Shown here piece after piece: positions 16,554 to 27,510 of a stretch of 64,000 bases of DNA. How positions within the stretch are numbered: the stretch's first letter is position 1; each line of letters starts with the position of its first letter. The notes below the pieces were generated by a model. That model saw only the letters and a list, made by a program, of their open reading frames with translations. It searched no databases and was not told the origin of the DNA. The DNA comes from Streptomyces europaeiscabiei (lineage in GTDB: Bacteria; Actinomycetota; Actinomycetes; Streptomycetales; Streptomycetaceae): positions 2,546,001 through 2,610,000 of the forward strand of contig NZ_CP107841.1 of assembly GCF_036346855.1 (NCBI RefSeq), in the 5' to 3' direction. The translations under genes were made by a program, and so were the position numbers.

Positions 16554-17816
16554 TCACGAAGGAACACGAGCTGTCGTCCCCCGGTCGTCCGGCTCGACAA
16601 CAGATACGTCCGCCCTGAGCGCCGGTATCAGCGCGGCGACGGACAGGACGAAGAAGGCAGCGGCGAGCAGCACCGGCGTGTTCGCTCCCCCGACCGTGGC
16701 GACCGCCCCGCCCAACAGCGCGCCTAGGGGCGCCCCGGCCACCCCGACCGTCCGAAAGGCGGAGCCGACACGACCGAGCAGGTCGACGGGCACTCGCTGC
16801 TGCATGAGGGTCGTGGTGTTGACGTTCCACACCATTCCCATGGCCCCGAACACGGCGAGGCTCACCGCGAGCGCCGTCAGGCTGCGCACGGAGCCCATCA
16901 CGACGAGTGCCCCGATCTGCACCCCACCGGCCAGCAGCACGGCACGCACCTGCCCGACCCGGGCCACCAGCCGACCGTTCACCGCTCCCCCGGCGAGGCC
17001 GCCCACCGTGTACGCGGTCGTCACCGCCGCGAACCCGGCGTTGCCCGCGTCCAGCCAGCCGGTCACCAGCAGCACCAGCGTGGCGATGAGGGCGCCCATG
17101 CCGACGTTGCACAGCGCGGTCGCGGCGCACAGCCCGCGCAGGGCCCGGTCCCGCCACAGCGTGCGCAACCCGGCGGCGATCTCCGCGCGCAGGGTGCTGC
17201 CCGCGGGACGGGGGTCCCGCTCGGGCGGGGCGGCGCCGAGCGAGGCCACGAGGGCGGCGGCGACCAGGTAGGTCAGGGCGTCCGCCGCGAAGGGGACGGC
17301 GGCTCCTGCGGCCAGCAGCAGCGGGACGAGCGGCGCGGCCACCAGCCCGCCCGCGATCCGTTGGCCGGTCATCAGCCGGGCGTTGGCGCTGCCCAGGGCG
17401 TCCCGGCTCACCAGGGCGGGCAGCAGGGCCGTGGCCGCGTTGTCGAAGAGTGTCTGGAGTGTGGTCAGGGCGAAGGCGAGGGCGATCAGCAGGGCGATCG
17501 AGGCGTGGTCGAGGGCCACGGCCACCGCGAAGCCCGCCATGAGCAGACCGCGCGCCACGTCCACCGTCCACATGGCCCGCCGCTGGTCCACCCGGTCGGC
17601 GACGGCACCGCCGAGCAACCCGAAGAGGAGCCACGGCACATAACCACAGGCCGCGACCGAGGCGACGAGAAGCGGCTCGTCCGTCAACGTCACCGCGAGC
17701 AGCGGCAGCGCGGCCGTACGCAGTGCGTCCCCGAAGCTGGAGAGCACGGCCGCGCTCCACAGCCGTAAGAACGCTCCTCGGTACGCGGCCGCTGTCCCCC
17801 GCTCGGCCACCGTCAC
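16554..17816 (-). CDS. MFS transporter, EntS-like MFS_3 family
   Basis: Twelve-helix major facilitator (420 aa) starting with the typical LWSAAVLSSFGDALRTAALPLLAV. Motif A-like GGAVADRVDQRR follows TM2, and DNAATALLPALV and NTTTLMQQRVPVDLLGRVGS are characteristic of the enterobactin/macrolide exporter-like group. GTG 17816 is used as the start. No substrate can be deduced; it stands alone between pgi and rbpA and is probably a general efflux pump. Confidence 0.85.
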   Translation of the reverse strand: MTVAERGTAAAYRGAFLRLWSAAVLSSFGDALRTAALPLLAVTLTDEPLLVASVAACGYVPWLLFGLLGGAVADRVDQRRAMWTVDVARGLLMAGFAVAVALDHASIALLIALAFALTTLQTLFDNAATALLPALVSRDALGSANARLMTGQRIAGGLVAAPLVPLLLAAGAAVPFAADALTYLVAAALVASLGAAPPERDPRPAGSTLRAEIAAGLRTLWRDRALRGLCAATALCNVGMGALIATLVLLVTGWLDAGNAGFAAVTTAYTVGGLAGGAVNGRLVARVGQVRAVLLAGGVQIGALVVMGSVRSLTALAVSLAVFGAMGMVWNVNTTTLMQQRVPVDLLGRVGSAFRTVGVAGAPLGALLGGAVATVGGANTPVLLAAAFFVLSVAALIPALRADVSVVEPDDRGTTARVPS

Positions 17817-17940
17817 GTGTCCCCCTCACGATTCGTCGATGCACGAACCGTAGAGGGACCCACTGACAATCAGCCCGACCAGCGGAAACGCGAACATCGC
17901 AACCACCGTGGGCATCGCGCGTCACACGCCACGAACACGT

Positions 17941-17969
17941 CCGGCCGGGCACCCTCGGTGCCCGGCCGG
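17941..17969. terminator. Terminator downstream of rbpA
   Basis: A perfect 13-bp stem (17941-17953 with 17957-17969) and a 3-base loop start 9 bp past the rbpA stop. This is one of the strongest hairpins in the window. Confidence 0.9.
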
Positions 17970-17978
17970 TGTCGACTT

Positions 17979-18314
17979 CTAGATTTCACCCCGCAGTTTG
18001 GCGAGCGCCTCGGCGAGGATCGCCTCGCCGTCCGCGTCGCTGCGACGCTCCCGCACATACGCGAGGTGCGTCTTGTAGGGCTCGGTGCGCGGTGGGTCCG
18101 GCGGGTTGTCCCGGTCCTGTCCGGCCGGGAAGCCGCAGCGCGGGCAGTCCCAGGTGTCGGGGACCTGTGCGTCGCTGGCGAAACTCGGCTGGGTCTCGTG
18201 TCGGTTGGAGCACCAGAAGGAGATGCGCAGCCGGGGTGCGGACTCGCCGCGCTCGGCTTCGCCCATCGGCCCCGCCCCGACCCGGCTTCCTCGGATCGCG
18301 TTGCCACTTGCCAC
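17979..18314 (-). CDS. rbpA: RNA polymerase-binding protein RbpA
   Basis: Actinobacterial transcription factor that binds RNA polymerase and the principal sigma factor and stabilises open complexes. The 111-aa protein has the N-terminal IRGSRVGAGPMG, a zinc site formed by Cys35, His39, Cys57 and Cys60 (WCSNRHE and WDCPRCG), and the C-terminal basic and helical region PYKTHLAYVRERRSDADGEAIL used for sigma binding. GTG 18314 follows GGGAG. It lies 228 bp downstream of secG with a hairpin between them, so it probably has its own promoter. Confidence 0.9.
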   Translation of the reverse strand: MASGNAIRGSRVGAGPMGEAERGESAPRLRISFWCSNRHETQPSFASDAQVPDTWDCPRCGFPAGQDRDNPPDPPRTEPYKTHLAYVRERRSDADGEAILAEALAKLRGEI

Positions 18315-18439
18315 GGTCGTAACTCCCTGCGTAATGGTGCGGCGAAGCGAGTCGGCGTTGCGCTTCGCTGCGAGCGCCTCAGTCTACGTAAGGCCCAACG
18401 CGCGTCCAGTGATTGGAGTTACATCCCGCCCACAGACGC

Positions 18440-18488
18440 AAGCCCCATGATAGGCCGCGTTCGAAGTCGCGTACCCGGCATGGGGCTT
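18440..18488. terminator. Hairpin between secG and rbpA
   Basis: AAGCCCCATG (18440-18449) and CATGGGGCTT (18479-18488) form a 10-bp perfect stem around a 29-base loop, about 55 bp beyond the secG stop. It may terminate secG or be part of the rbpA promoter region. It lacks a D or T arm and is not a tRNA. Confidence 0.5.
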
Positions 18489-18542
18489 TACGTGCGGATT
18501 GGTGCGTCCGTGACGCGTTGTCCCGCCGGTGTCGGCCTGACG

Positions 18543-18779
18543 TCAGTTGGTGACCTTCATCAGGATGCCCAGCACGACAATGCACGCGAACCACAGCAGA
18601 CCGACCACGACGGTGATCCGGTCGAGGTTGCGCTCGGCGACCGAGGAGCCGCCGACGGAGGACTGCATACCGCCACCGAACATGTCGGAGAGGCCGCCGC
18701 CCTTGCCCTTGTGCATCAGCACCAGCAGCATCATCAGCAGGCTGAACACGATCAGGGCGATCGAGAACCCCATAACCAC
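18543..18779 (-). CDS. secG: Preprotein translocase subunit SecG
   Basis: Small membrane subunit of the SecYEG channel (78 aa) with two transmembrane helices (ALIVFSLLMMLLVLM and VVVGLLWFACIVVLGIL) joined by the conserved loop KGKGGGLSDMFGGG and SSVAERNLDRIT. GTG 18779 and ATG 18773 are both possible; the longer form is listed. It lies downstream of tpiA, the usual actinobacterial order gap-pgk-tpiA-secG. Confidence 0.95.
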   Translation of the reverse strand: MVMGFSIALIVFSLLMMLLVLMHKGKGGGLSDMFGGGMQSSVGGSSVAERNLDRITVVVGLLWFACIVVLGILMKVTN

Positions 18780-18904
18780 GGCTGGACCAACTTCCTCGGA
18801 TCTGGATAGACGACGGGAGGGCCGGGACCGTTCGGCAAGCTCGACACTCGCCTACTGGGCCTCGGCCCCCCGCAAGAGTACGACGTTACGCCGCTAAGGC
18901 CTAC

Positions 18905-19693
18905 TCACTGGTCGCGGAAGCGCACGATCTTGACGAACTCGTCCGCGTCCAGGGAGGCACCGCCGACGAGAGCGCCGTCGATGTCGGCCTGGGCCATGAT
19001 CTCGGCGACGTTGCCGGCCTTGACCGAGCCGCCGTACTGGATGCGGATCCGGTCGGCGGTCTCCTGGGAGTACAGCTCGGCGAGCTTGCCCCGGATGGCC
19101 GCGCAGACCTCCTGGGCGTCGTCGGCGCCGCAGACCTTGCCGGTGCCGATGGCCCAGACGGGCTCGTAGGCGACCACGACGGTCTCGGCGTGCTCGGCGG
19201 GCACGTCCTTGAGGCCGCCCTCGACCTGGGCGAGCGTGTGGGAGACGTGGTTGCCCGCCTCGCGGACCTCCAGCTCCTCGCCGACGCACAGGATCGGGGT
19301 GAGGCCGTGCTTGTAGGCGGCCTTGACCTTCGCGTTGACGATCTCGTCGGTCTCGTCGTGGTACTGGCGGCGCTCGGAGTGGCCGATCGCCACGAACGTG
19401 CACTTGAGCTTCGCGAGCATCGGACCGGAGATCTCACCGGTGTAGGCGCCCGAGTCGTGCGCCGAGACGTCCTGGGCGCCGTACTTGATCTTGAGCTTGT
19501 CGCCGTCGACCAGGGTCTGGACCGAGCGCAGGTCGGTGAAGGGCGGCAGGACCGCGACCTCACAGGCCTCGTAGTCCTTGTCGGCGAGGGCGAAGGCGAG
19601 CTTCTGGACGTGCGCGATGGCCTCGAGGTGGTTGAGGTTCATCTTCCAGTTGCCCGCCATCAGGGGCAGGCGGCCCTTGTCGGAAACAGTCAT
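18905..19693 (-). CDS. tpiA: Triosephosphate isomerase
   Basis: Glycolytic isomerase (262 aa) with the catalytic Lys in GNWKMN, the His in [10 protein letters not shown] and the Glu in [11 protein letters not shown], plus the phosphate-binding [11 protein letters not shown]. It begins 6 bp after pgk, with a stop-start spacing that implies cotranscription. Length and motifs are normal. Confidence 0.97.
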   Translation of the reverse strand: MTVSDKGRLPLMAGNWKMNLNHLEAIAHVQKLAFALADKDYEACEVAVLPPFTDLRSVQTLVDGDKLKIKYGAQDVSAHDSGAYTGEISGPMLAKLKCTFVAIGHSERRQYHDETDEIVNAKVKAAYKHGLTPILCVGEELEVREAGNHVSHTLAQVEGGLKDVPAEHAETVVVAYEPVWAIGTGKVCGADDAQEVCAAIRGKLAELYSQETADRIRIQYGGSVKAGNVAEIMAQADIDGALVGGASLDADEFVKIVRFRDQ

Positions 19694-19699
19694 CGAGGG

Positions 19700-20911
19700 T
19701 CAGTCCTCCAGTGCGGCGAGCCCGGGGAGCGTCTTGCCCTCGAGGTATTCGAGGGAAGCGCCACCACCGGTCGAGATGTGGCCGAATGCGTTCTCGTCGA
19801 AGCCCAGGATGCGCACGGCCGCGGCGGAGTCGCCGCCGCCGACGACCGTGAAGGCCTTTGAATCGAGGAGTGCCTGGGCGACCGCCTTGGTGCCCTCGGC
19901 GAAATCGGGGTGCTCGAAGACGCCCATGGGGCCGTTCCAGAAGACGGTGGCGGCGTCGGCGATCTTCGAGGCGTACAGCGTGCCGGAGTCCGGACCGATG
20001 TCCAGGCCCATCCGGTCGGCCGGCATGGCGTCCGCGGCGACCGCGGTGGCGTCGGCCGGAGCCTTGCTCTTCAGGTCCGGGAACGCGGGCGCGACGACGG
20101 CGTCGACGGGCAGGACCAGCTCGACACCGGTCCGCTCCGCGCGCTCCACGTACTCGGTGACCGCGGCGAGCTGGTCCTCCTGCAGGAGGGAGCCGCCGAT
20201 CTCGTAGCCCTTGGCCTTGAGGAAGGTGTACGCCATGCCGCCGCCGATGAGGATGCGGTCGGCCTTGCCGAGGAGCTGGTCGATGACCGCGAGCTTGTCG
20301 GACACCTTGGCGCCGCCGAGCGCGACCACATAGGGGCGCTGGACGTCGTCGGTGAGCTTCTTCAGGACGCCGACCTCGGTGGCGATGAGGTACCCGGCGT
20401 AGTGCGGCAGTCGGGCCGGCAGGTCGAAGACCGAGGCGTGCTTGCGGTGTACCGCGCCGAAGCCGTCGCCCACGTAGACGTCGGCGAGGGCGGCCAACCG
20501 GTCCGCGAACGCGCCGCGCTCGGCGTCGTCCTTGGACGTCTCACCGGCGTTGAAGCGGAGGTTCTCGACGACGGCGACCTGACCGTCGGCGAGGCCCGCG
20601 ACCGTGGTGGCGGCGGACTCACCCACCGTGTCCGTCGCGAACGCCACGTCGGCGCCGAGGAGTTCACCGAGGCGCGCGGCGGCCGGGGCGAGGGAGAAGG
20701 CCGGGTCCGGGGCGCCCTTGGGGCGGCCCAGGTGGGAGGCGACGACGACACGCGCGCCCGCCTCGGCCAGCGCCTTGACGGTGGGCAGCACGGCGCGGAT
20801 GCGGCCGTCGTCGGTGATGGTCGTGCCGTCGAGCGGCACATTGAGGTCGGCGCGGACGAAGACCCGCTTGCCGGCTACTGGCTCGGCGAGGAGTTCGTCG
20901 ATCGTCTTCAT
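19700..20911 (-). CDS. pgk: Phosphoglycerate kinase
   Basis: Substrate-level phosphorylation step of glycolysis (403 aa). It shows RADLNVPLDG, the conserved SHLGRPKG, VALGGAKVSDKL and the C-terminal nucleotide loop VVGGGDSAAAV. It is separated from gap by about 134 bp and tightly joined to tpiA, so it is part of the central glycolytic operon. Start ATG 20911 matches the family N-terminus MKTIDEL. Confidence 0.97.
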   Translation of the reverse strand: MKTIDELLAEPVAGKRVFVRADLNVPLDGTTITDDGRIRAVLPTVKALAEAGARVVVASHLGRPKGAPDPAFSLAPAAARLGELLGADVAFATDTVGESAATTVAGLADGQVAVVENLRFNAGETSKDDAERGAFADRLAALADVYVGDGFGAVHRKHASVFDLPARLPHYAGYLIATEVGVLKKLTDDVQRPYVVALGGAKVSDKLAVIDQLLGKADRILIGGGMAYTFLKAKGYEIGGSLLQEDQLAAVTEYVERAERTGVELVLPVDAVVAPAFPDLKSKAPADATAVAADAMPADRMGLDIGPDSGTLYASKIADAATVFWNGPMGVFEHPDFAEGTKAVAQALLDSKAFTVVGGGDSAAAVRILGFDENAFGHISTGGGASLEYLEGKTLPGLAALED

Positions 20912-21045
20912 GGAGAGGGCTCCCGAGGAGGACTTGTGGTGCTCGTGATCGTAAGAGGCCGCATGTGTACGTGAGTCAGGGCCCGGGCGGCGCGTCCCTG
21001 CGCCGCACGGGCCCTGACTTCACATGGAGGTGCCTGCTCTGTCGG

Positions 21046-22167
<1,122 letters not shown>

Positions 22168-22181
22168 CTATACATGCCGGT

Positions 22182-22215
22182 GCGGTCCGTACTCGCCAGT
22201 AGGGGTACGGACCGC
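22182..22215. promoter_or_regulatory. Inverted repeat upstream of gap
   Basis: GCGGTCCGTA (22182-22191) and TACGGACCGC (22206-22215) are a perfect 10-bp inverted repeat with a 14-base spacer, about 126-160 bp before the gap start codon. It could be an operator or a stem in a long leader. Confidence 0.5.
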
Positions 22216-22242
22216 CCTGGTTTTGCAAGGTGATTACCTTTT

Positions 22243-22288
22243 GAGCGGCCCCCCGATCATCTGATTCCAGATGATCGGAGAGCCGCTC
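22243..22288. terminator. Terminator downstream of the M14 carboxypeptidase gene
   Basis: Nested perfect arms: CCGATCATCT (22253-22262) with AGATGATCGG (22269-22278), flanked by GAGCGGC (22243-22249) and GCCGCTC (22282-22288). It lies about 40 bp past the stop of the gene on the minus strand. Confidence 0.85.
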
Positions 22289-22325
22289 ACGAGGCCTTTT
22301 CTCAGCCGTTCGGCGCAGTAGGCGC

Positions 22326-25280
22326 TCAGTTCTTCAGGGCCGCCAGCGCCTTGCCGAGCAGTGCCTTGCGGTCGGCCGCCGCGGGGACCTGCTCCAGGCC
22401 GAAGCCCAGCAGCACCGTGTCGTCCGTGGTGACCGCGCCGTAGGTCTTGAACAGTTCACCCGACAGGCCCCAGTCCTTCACGACCGCCGGACTGCCCGCG
22501 GGCGGTCCGGGGACGCTCCAGGCACCGAGCGACGTCTCGAAGCCCTCGACCGCGCCGGGCGTGCCGCCGATGACGACGGTGGCGTTGTCGGCCAGGACAC
22601 CGCGCCCGCCGGAGCCGGGGTCGGTCACGTAGCTGAGCGAGACCTCGACCTTCTTCCCGGCGTACGCGGACAGGTCGAACTCGACCTTCTGCCAGCCGTC
22701 CGAGGCCCCGGTGAAGCTGTTCCAGGAGCCGCTGGTGCCGGTGGGCGTGCAGCCGCCCGCGCCCAGGGTCAGGTACCGCTTCAGGGCCGGGTGGCCCTGG
22801 ATGAAGTACCCGGCCTCGCACTCGGTGGGCACGGTGGTGGAGGTGGCGCCGCCGGTCTCCGGCAGCGTCGTCCAGTCGTCCGCCCCTGCCGTGTGCGCCT
22901 CGAGAAGGGCGTGGTCGTAGCCCTCCTCGGTGCTCCACAGGAGCTGGGTGCGCAGGGCGGGCTTGTCGGCCGCGCTCACCGAGGTGAGGTCGATGGTGCG
23001 GGTGAGGCGGTTCCAGGCGTAGTCGGTGTGCGTGGCGGCCGCCATGGACGCGCCCTCGTACGGGCCGTACGGGTTGACGGTCCCGGGGTACTGGCCCGCG
23101 CCGGCGCTCTTGAACTGCGGGAACGTCTCCACGGGCAGGGCGTCCGAGGTGACGCCGAACGATCCGGCGGTGTTCAGCGGGTTCCCGGGCGCGTCGCCGA
23201 GCGTTCCGCTGAAGCCGGCGAGCTTGCTCAGGCCCGCGAAGGCCTTGGCGTCGGGCAGGGAGGTACGGCTGTAGGCGCCCAGGTAGTACTGGCTGAAGTC
23301 GTTCGACAGGGTGCCGCCGCCGAGGTCGACGGAGCCGCCGGCGCTCTCGCCCGCCTCGATCAGCTTGCCGCCCTCGTTGAGGTAGGAGCGCAGTTCGAGT
23401 TGGGTGGCGACGCCCGGACGGACGGCGCCCGTGTAGTGCACGACCTGCTTGAAGTGCTCCAGTACGCCGAGCGCGTCGGGAGCGCCCTGGGTCGCGACGT
23501 CCCAGACGAGCGCCTTCTTCTTGTTGGCCTTCAGCGCGTCGACGTAGGTCTGCGTCTGGGTCGCGGTCGCGCCCTCCTCGGCGACGACGAGCGTGTCGGC
23601 CTTGGGGCGTTCGGCGACCGTGTAGGTGAAGCGCTCACTCTTCGTGGGCTTGCCGCTCTTCGTCTCGCCGGTGAACCAGACCTCGACCTTGTCGCCGGGC
23701 TCACCCTCGCGCACCTTGGCCCGGTACTCGTCGAACCACAGGTTGTCCTCACCGCCGAACGTCTCGCCGCCCTTCCAGGACTTGAGCCTCTCCCCGTAGG
23801 TAGGGCCGCGGCCGTTGATCCGGTACTTCAGCTCCTTGTCGTCCACGGACTTGCGGGCGACGACGGAGATCTCCTGCTTCTTGCCGCGCGAGTACGACGT
23901 GGTGAAGGAGGCCGGGGTGAAGTCGGGGGCGTCGATGCCGACCGAGGACTTCGGCCGGTCGGGCGTGACGGCGGACTCGGCGACGGAGAGCGCGAACGGG
24001 ATGTTCTTCGCGAACTCCTGCTGGATCAGCTTCTCGTCGTCCGGGAACGTGAAGACGGAGGCGCAGTCCTCGGGCTTCCAGGCGTCGTCCGGGTCGATGC
24101 TCGACGCGGTCTGGCAGGTCGACATCTCGGGGGTGAACATCGCCGTGCCGTTGACGTTGGCCGCGTGGCCGTCCGCCTCACCGTTGGTGGTGTACAGCTC
24201 GGAGGAGAGCTGGGGGTGGTAGCCGGGGACCGCGGGGTTCTCCGGGGTACCGGCCAGCGCCTCGTAGAGCACGTCGTCCGGGGTGGGGCTGGCCACCTGC
24301 CAGCCGACCCCGTAGAGGATGAGTTCGGCGGCCGAGTGGTAGTTGATGCCGTACTCGAAGCCGATGCGCTTCTCGAAGGCGTCCAGGGCCTTCGTCTCGG
24401 GCTCCGAGTTCGGGCCGCCGCCGCGGTAGGTCTCGCTGGTGGGGAACGGGGACGAGCCCTCGTTGTCGTAGCCCCACTTGTAGGCGAAGTTGCGGTTGAG
24501 GTCGACGCCGTCGCCGACGGTGATGGCGTTGTCGCCGTTGACGTCCCGCACGTTCTTGCGCCACTGGCGGTTGGCGGCGTCGCGGTGGGTGAAGTCGTAG
24601 CCGTCCGGGTTGGCGGAGATCACGAACCACAGCTCGGTGGTGTCGACGATCTTCTTGATCCGCTTGTCCGTCTTGTAGTTGTCCAGGTAGTGGTGCATCA
24701 GGCGCCGGGTCATCTCCGGCGTGATCCACTCACGCGCGTGCTGGTTGGACATGTACAGCACGGAGGGCTTGGCGCCGTCCTTGGTCTTCTTCGCGTCCTT
24801 GGTCAGCTTGACGGCGAGGATGTCCTGGCCCTGGAGGGACTTGCCGAGGGAGACCACCTTGGTCAGGGAGGGGTTCTCCTGGCCTGTCCGGAGGATCTCC
24901 TCCTTGATGTTGCCCGCGCCGCTGTACGGGCGGTAGACCCCGTCACCGGCGGCGGCCACCCGCGCCTCCGCCTTGCTGGTGAGCCGGTGCTCCTTGAGCT
25001 TGACGCCCTGCCCTTCGAGGGCATCCGCCTGCTTGTCGGTGAGGTAGACCTCGACCGACGCGGTGCCCTTCTCCGGCGCCTGCTCGCTGAGTTCGTGACC
25101 GTCCTGCCCGGCCGCGAGCAGCAGCGGGATCTGCTTCTTCGTCACCTCGGCGCGGAAGACCTTCACTTCCTCCGCCTCGGAGCCGTCGTTCTCGGCAGCC
25201 TGGGCCAGCGGTGCGAGTCCCGCACCACCACCCAGCAGGAGCGCGCCGGCGGCGAGGATCGATCTGGCTCTTCGTCTCAT
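22326..25280 (-). CDS. Secreted M14 zinc carboxypeptidase, multidomain
   Basis: Large extracellular metallopeptidase (984 aa). ATG 25280 gives an arginine-rich signal peptide ending near AQAAE; upstream in-frame starts would bury it. The catalytic domain has the zinc ligands His and Glu in NQHAREWITPE (about 175-185), the third ligand in GINYHSAAEL (about 315) and the general-base Glu in MFTPEMS (about 383), with NPDGYDF and VDLNRNFAYKW as substrate-binding landmarks. The long C-terminal part reads like galactose-binding or MAM-type beta domains. It is a stand-alone gene with its own terminator, probably releasing amino acids from peptides outside the cell. Confidence 0.92.
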   Translation of the reverse strand: MRRRARSILAAGALLLGGGAGLAPLAQAAENDGSEAEEVKVFRAEVTKKQIPLLLAAGQDGHELSEQAPEKGTASVEVYLTDKQADALEGQGVKLKEHRLTSKAEARVAAAGDGVYRPYSGAGNIKEEILRTGQENPSLTKVVSLGKSLQGQDILAVKLTKDAKKTKDGAKPSVLYMSNQHAREWITPEMTRRLMHHYLDNYKTDKRIKKIVDTTELWFVISANPDGYDFTHRDAANRQWRKNVRDVNGDNAITVGDGVDLNRNFAYKWGYDNEGSSPFPTSETYRGGGPNSEPETKALDAFEKRIGFEYGINYHSAAELILYGVGWQVASPTPDDVLYEALAGTPENPAVPGYHPQLSSELYTTNGEADGHAANVNGTAMFTPEMSTCQTASSIDPDDAWKPEDCASVFTFPDDEKLIQQEFAKNIPFALSVAESAVTPDRPKSSVGIDAPDFTPASFTTSYSRGKKQEISVVARKSVDDKELKYRINGRGPTYGERLKSWKGGETFGGEDNLWFDEYRAKVREGEPGDKVEVWFTGETKSGKPTKSERFTYTVAERPKADTLVVAEEGATATQTQTYVDALKANKKKALVWDVATQGAPDALGVLEHFKQVVHYTGAVRPGVATQLELRSYLNEGGKLIEAGESAGGSVDLGGGTLSNDFSQYYLGAYSRTSLPDAKAFAGLSKLAGFSGTLGDAPGNPLNTAGSFGVTSDALPVETFPQFKSAGAGQYPGTVNPYGPYEGASMAAATHTDYAWNRLTRTIDLTSVSAADKPALRTQLLWSTEEGYDHALLEAHTAGADDWTTLPETGGATSTTVPTECEAGYFIQGHPALKRYLTLGAGGCTPTGTSGSWNSFTGASDGWQKVEFDLSAYAGKKVEVSLSYVTDPGSGGRGVLADNATVVIGGTPGAVEGFETSLGAWSVPGPPAGSPAVVKDWGLSGELFKTYGAVTTDDTVLLGFGLEQVPAAADRKALLGKALAALKN

Positions 25281-25397
25281 GAGCCCCCCTTGCGATGGTT
25301 CACCCCAGTAGCGAACAGACGCCAGGCTCATGTCAGATCTGCGCCAAGTCAAGGAGGCCTCACAGGCCAATCACGGAATTCACGCAGAAAGCAGAAA

Positions 25398-25435
25398 GCC
25401 GGTGCCGACGCCCTCAAGTGGGCCTCGACACCGGC
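25398..25435 (-). terminator. Terminator of the uvrC-rapZ-yvcK-whiA operon
   Basis: GCCGGTGCCGACGCCC (25398-25413) pairs imperfectly with GGGCCTCGACACCGGC (25420-25435). On the minus strand it is followed by a T-rich run, TTTCTGCTTTCT, about 25 bp past the whiA stop. Confidence 0.82.
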
Positions 25436-25459
25436 GGGTTGAGCTTTTCTGACGTCCTG

Positions 25460-26449
25460 TCATCCCACCAGGTTTTCGGCCATCTCCTCGGTGATACTGG
25501 CCTCGGTCCCCGGGATACCGAGGTCCGACGCCCGCTTGTCGGCCATGGCCAGCAGACGGCGGATCCGGCCCGCGACGGCGTCCTTGGTGAGCGGCGGGTC
25601 GGCGAGCGCGCCCAGCTCCTCCAGGGAGGCCTGCTTGTGCTCCATGCGCAGCCGCCCGGCGGCCGCGAGGTGCTCGGGTACGTCGTCGGCGAGGATCTCC
25701 AGGGCACGGCCCACACGGGCACCGGCGGCGACGGCGGCACGGGCCGAGCGGCGCAGGTTGGCGTCGTCGAAGTTGGCGAGCCGGTTCGCCGTGGCCCGGA
25801 CCTCGCGGCGCATCCGCCGCTCCTCCCACGCCAGGACCGACTCATGGGCGCCGAGGCGGGTCAGGAGTGCGCCGATCGCGTCCCCGTCCCGTACGACCAC
25901 ACGGTCCACGCCCCGCACCTCGCGGGCCTTCGCCGCGATCGACAGCCGCCGGGCGGCGCCGACCAGGGCGAGAGCCGCCTCCGGGCCCGGGCAGGTCACC
26001 TCCAGGGAGGACGAGCGGCCGGGCTCGGTGAGCGAGCCGTGGGCCAGGAACGCGCCGCGCCAGGCCGCCTCGGCGTCGCAGGTGGCCCCGGAGACGACCT
26101 GTGGGGGCAGGCCCCGGATCGGTCGGCCCCTGCCGTCCACCAGGCCCGTCTGGCGGGCCAGCTGGTCACCTCCGGCGACCACCCGGACCACGTAACGGGA
26201 ACCGCGGCGCAGTCCGCCGGGCGCCATCACGATCAGTTCGGAGCTGTGGCCGAAGATCTCCAGGATGTCCCGCTTGAGTCTGCGGGCCGCCATCGCGGTG
26301 TCCAGCTCCGCCTCGATCACGATGCGTCCGCTCACCAGGTGCAGCCCGCCCGCGAACCGCAGGATCGCCGAGACCTCCGCCTTTCTGCAGCAGGTCCGGG
26401 TGACGGGTAGCCGGGAGATCTCGTCCTTCACCGCTGCCGTCATCGCCAT
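25460..26449 (-). CDS. whiA: Sporulation regulator WhiA
   Basis: DNA-binding regulator required with WhiB for sporulation septation in Streptomyces. The 329-aa protein combines an N-terminal degenerate homing-endonuclease (LAGLIDADG-like) fold, including [20 protein letters not shown], with a C-terminal helix-turn-helix around [23 protein letters not shown]. It overlaps the end of yvcK; ATG 26449 or the internal ATG 26443 (exact ATGA overlap) may be used. The order rapZ-yvcK-whiA is strongly conserved in Gram-positive bacteria. Confidence 0.97.
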   Translation of the reverse strand: MAMTAAVKDEISRLPVTRTCCRKAEVSAILRFAGGLHLVSGRIVIEAELDTAMAARRLKRDILEIFGHSSELIVMAPGGLRRGSRYVVRVVAGGDQLARQTGLVDGRGRPIRGLPPQVVSGATCDAEAAWRGAFLAHGSLTEPGRSSSLEVTCPGPEAALALVGAARRLSIAAKAREVRGVDRVVVRDGDAIGALLTRLGAHESVLAWEERRMRREVRATANRLANFDDANLRRSARAAVAAGARVGRALEILADDVPEHLAAAGRLRMEHKQASLEELGALADPPLTKDAVAGRIRRLLAMADKRASDLGIPGTEASITEEMAENLVG

Positions 26450-27510
26450 GGGCCGATCCTTCCATGCATCCGAAAAATACGGTCGTACGCGGCGGCCAAC
26501 AGCTCCGGGTCGTGCCGCGGAGATCCATCGGTCCGGGCCACCGGCGCCAGCTCGACCGCGGCGCCGAACCGTTTGGCGGCTTCGGTCAGGGAATCGCGGT
26601 CGGGCACGGCGGCCTCGTCGGCCAGCACCACGTCCAGGGCGAGTTTAGGGGCGTGTCGTCCCAAAACCTCCAAATGACGCTGCGGGGAGAAGCCATCGGT
26701 TTCTCCCGGCTGCGGGGCGAGGTTCAGCGACAGCACGAGTCGGGCCTTGGTCTCGGTGAGCGCGTCGAGCAGTTCGGGCACGAGCAGGTGCGGGATCACC
26801 GAGGAGAACCAGGAGCCGGGACCGAGGACCACCCAGTCGGCGTCACGCACCGCCGCCACGGCCTCGGGCACGGCGGGCGGGTCGTGCGGCACGACGTGCA
26901 CGGACTGGACCTCGCCGGGGGTGAGCGCGACGGTCGCCTGCCCCCGGACGGTGTCGACGTCGTCCGGGCGCGCCGGATCGTGTCCCTTGACCAGGGCCTG
27001 GAGCTCCAGCGGTACGGCCGACATGGGCAGCACCCGGCCCTGGGCGCCCAGGAGCCTGCCGACCAGGTCGAGGGCCTGGACGTGGTCGCCGAGCTGCTCC
27101 CACAGGGCGACGATCAGCAGATTGCCGACCGCGTGTTCGTGCAGGTCGCCCTGGGACTGGAAGCGGTGCTGGATGACGCGGGCCCAGGTCTGGCCCCAGT
27201 CGTCGTCGCCGCACAGCGCGGCCAGCGCCTTGCGCAGGTCACCGGGCGGCAGGACGCCCAGCTCGTCCCGGAGGCGTCCGCTGGAGCCGCCGTCGTCGGC
27301 CACGGTGACGACGGCGGTGAGGTCGCCGGTGATCCGGCGCAGCGCGGCGAGCGAGGCGGACAGGCCCATGCCGCCACCGAGCGCGACGACCTTGGGCTGG
27401 GCGCCCCTGCGGCGCGGCCGGGCCCCGCGGGCCTCGGTGGGCCGGTCCGCACGGCCCTCCGGAACGACCCGGCGCAGCCTGCTCAGCCGGGACGAGGTGG
27501 GTCCGGTCAC
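26440..27510 (-). CDS. yvcK: Gluconeogenesis factor YvcK/CofD-like protein
   Basis: Member of the YvcK/CofD family (356 aa) involved in central carbon and cell-wall homeostasis. It has the N-terminal [47 protein letters not shown] and [20 protein letters not shown] 27510 overlaps the rapZ stop, so the genes are coupled. The first 35 residues are a basic extension before the conserved core. Confidence 0.94.
   Translation of the reverse strand: MTGPTSSRLSRLRRVVPEGRADRPTEARGARPRRRGAQPKVVALGGGMGLSASLAALRRITGDLTAVVTVADDGGSSGRLRDELGVLPPGDLRKALAALCGDDDWGQTWARVIQHRFQSQGDLHEHAVGNLLIVALWEQLGDHVQALDLVGRLLGAQGRVLPMSAVPLELQALVKGHDPARPDDVDTVRGQATVALTPGEVQSVHVVPHDPPAVPEAVAAVRDADWVVLGPGSWFSSVIPHLLVPELLDALTETKARLVLSLNLAPQPGETDGFSPQRHLEVLGRHAPKLALDVVLADEAAVPDRDSLTEAAKRFGAAVELAPVARTDGSPRHDPELLAAAYDRIFRMHGRIGPWR

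Noticed and set aside
18440..18488. Hairpin considered as a tRNA
   Set aside because: A 10-bp stem with one loop only; no D, anticodon or T arms and too short.
22791..25442. Long plus-strand open frame (883 codons) opposite the M14 carboxypeptidase
   Set aside because: It is the antisense shadow of a gene with signal peptide and complete zinc-site motifs; its translation is Val/Arg/Gly-rich without domains.
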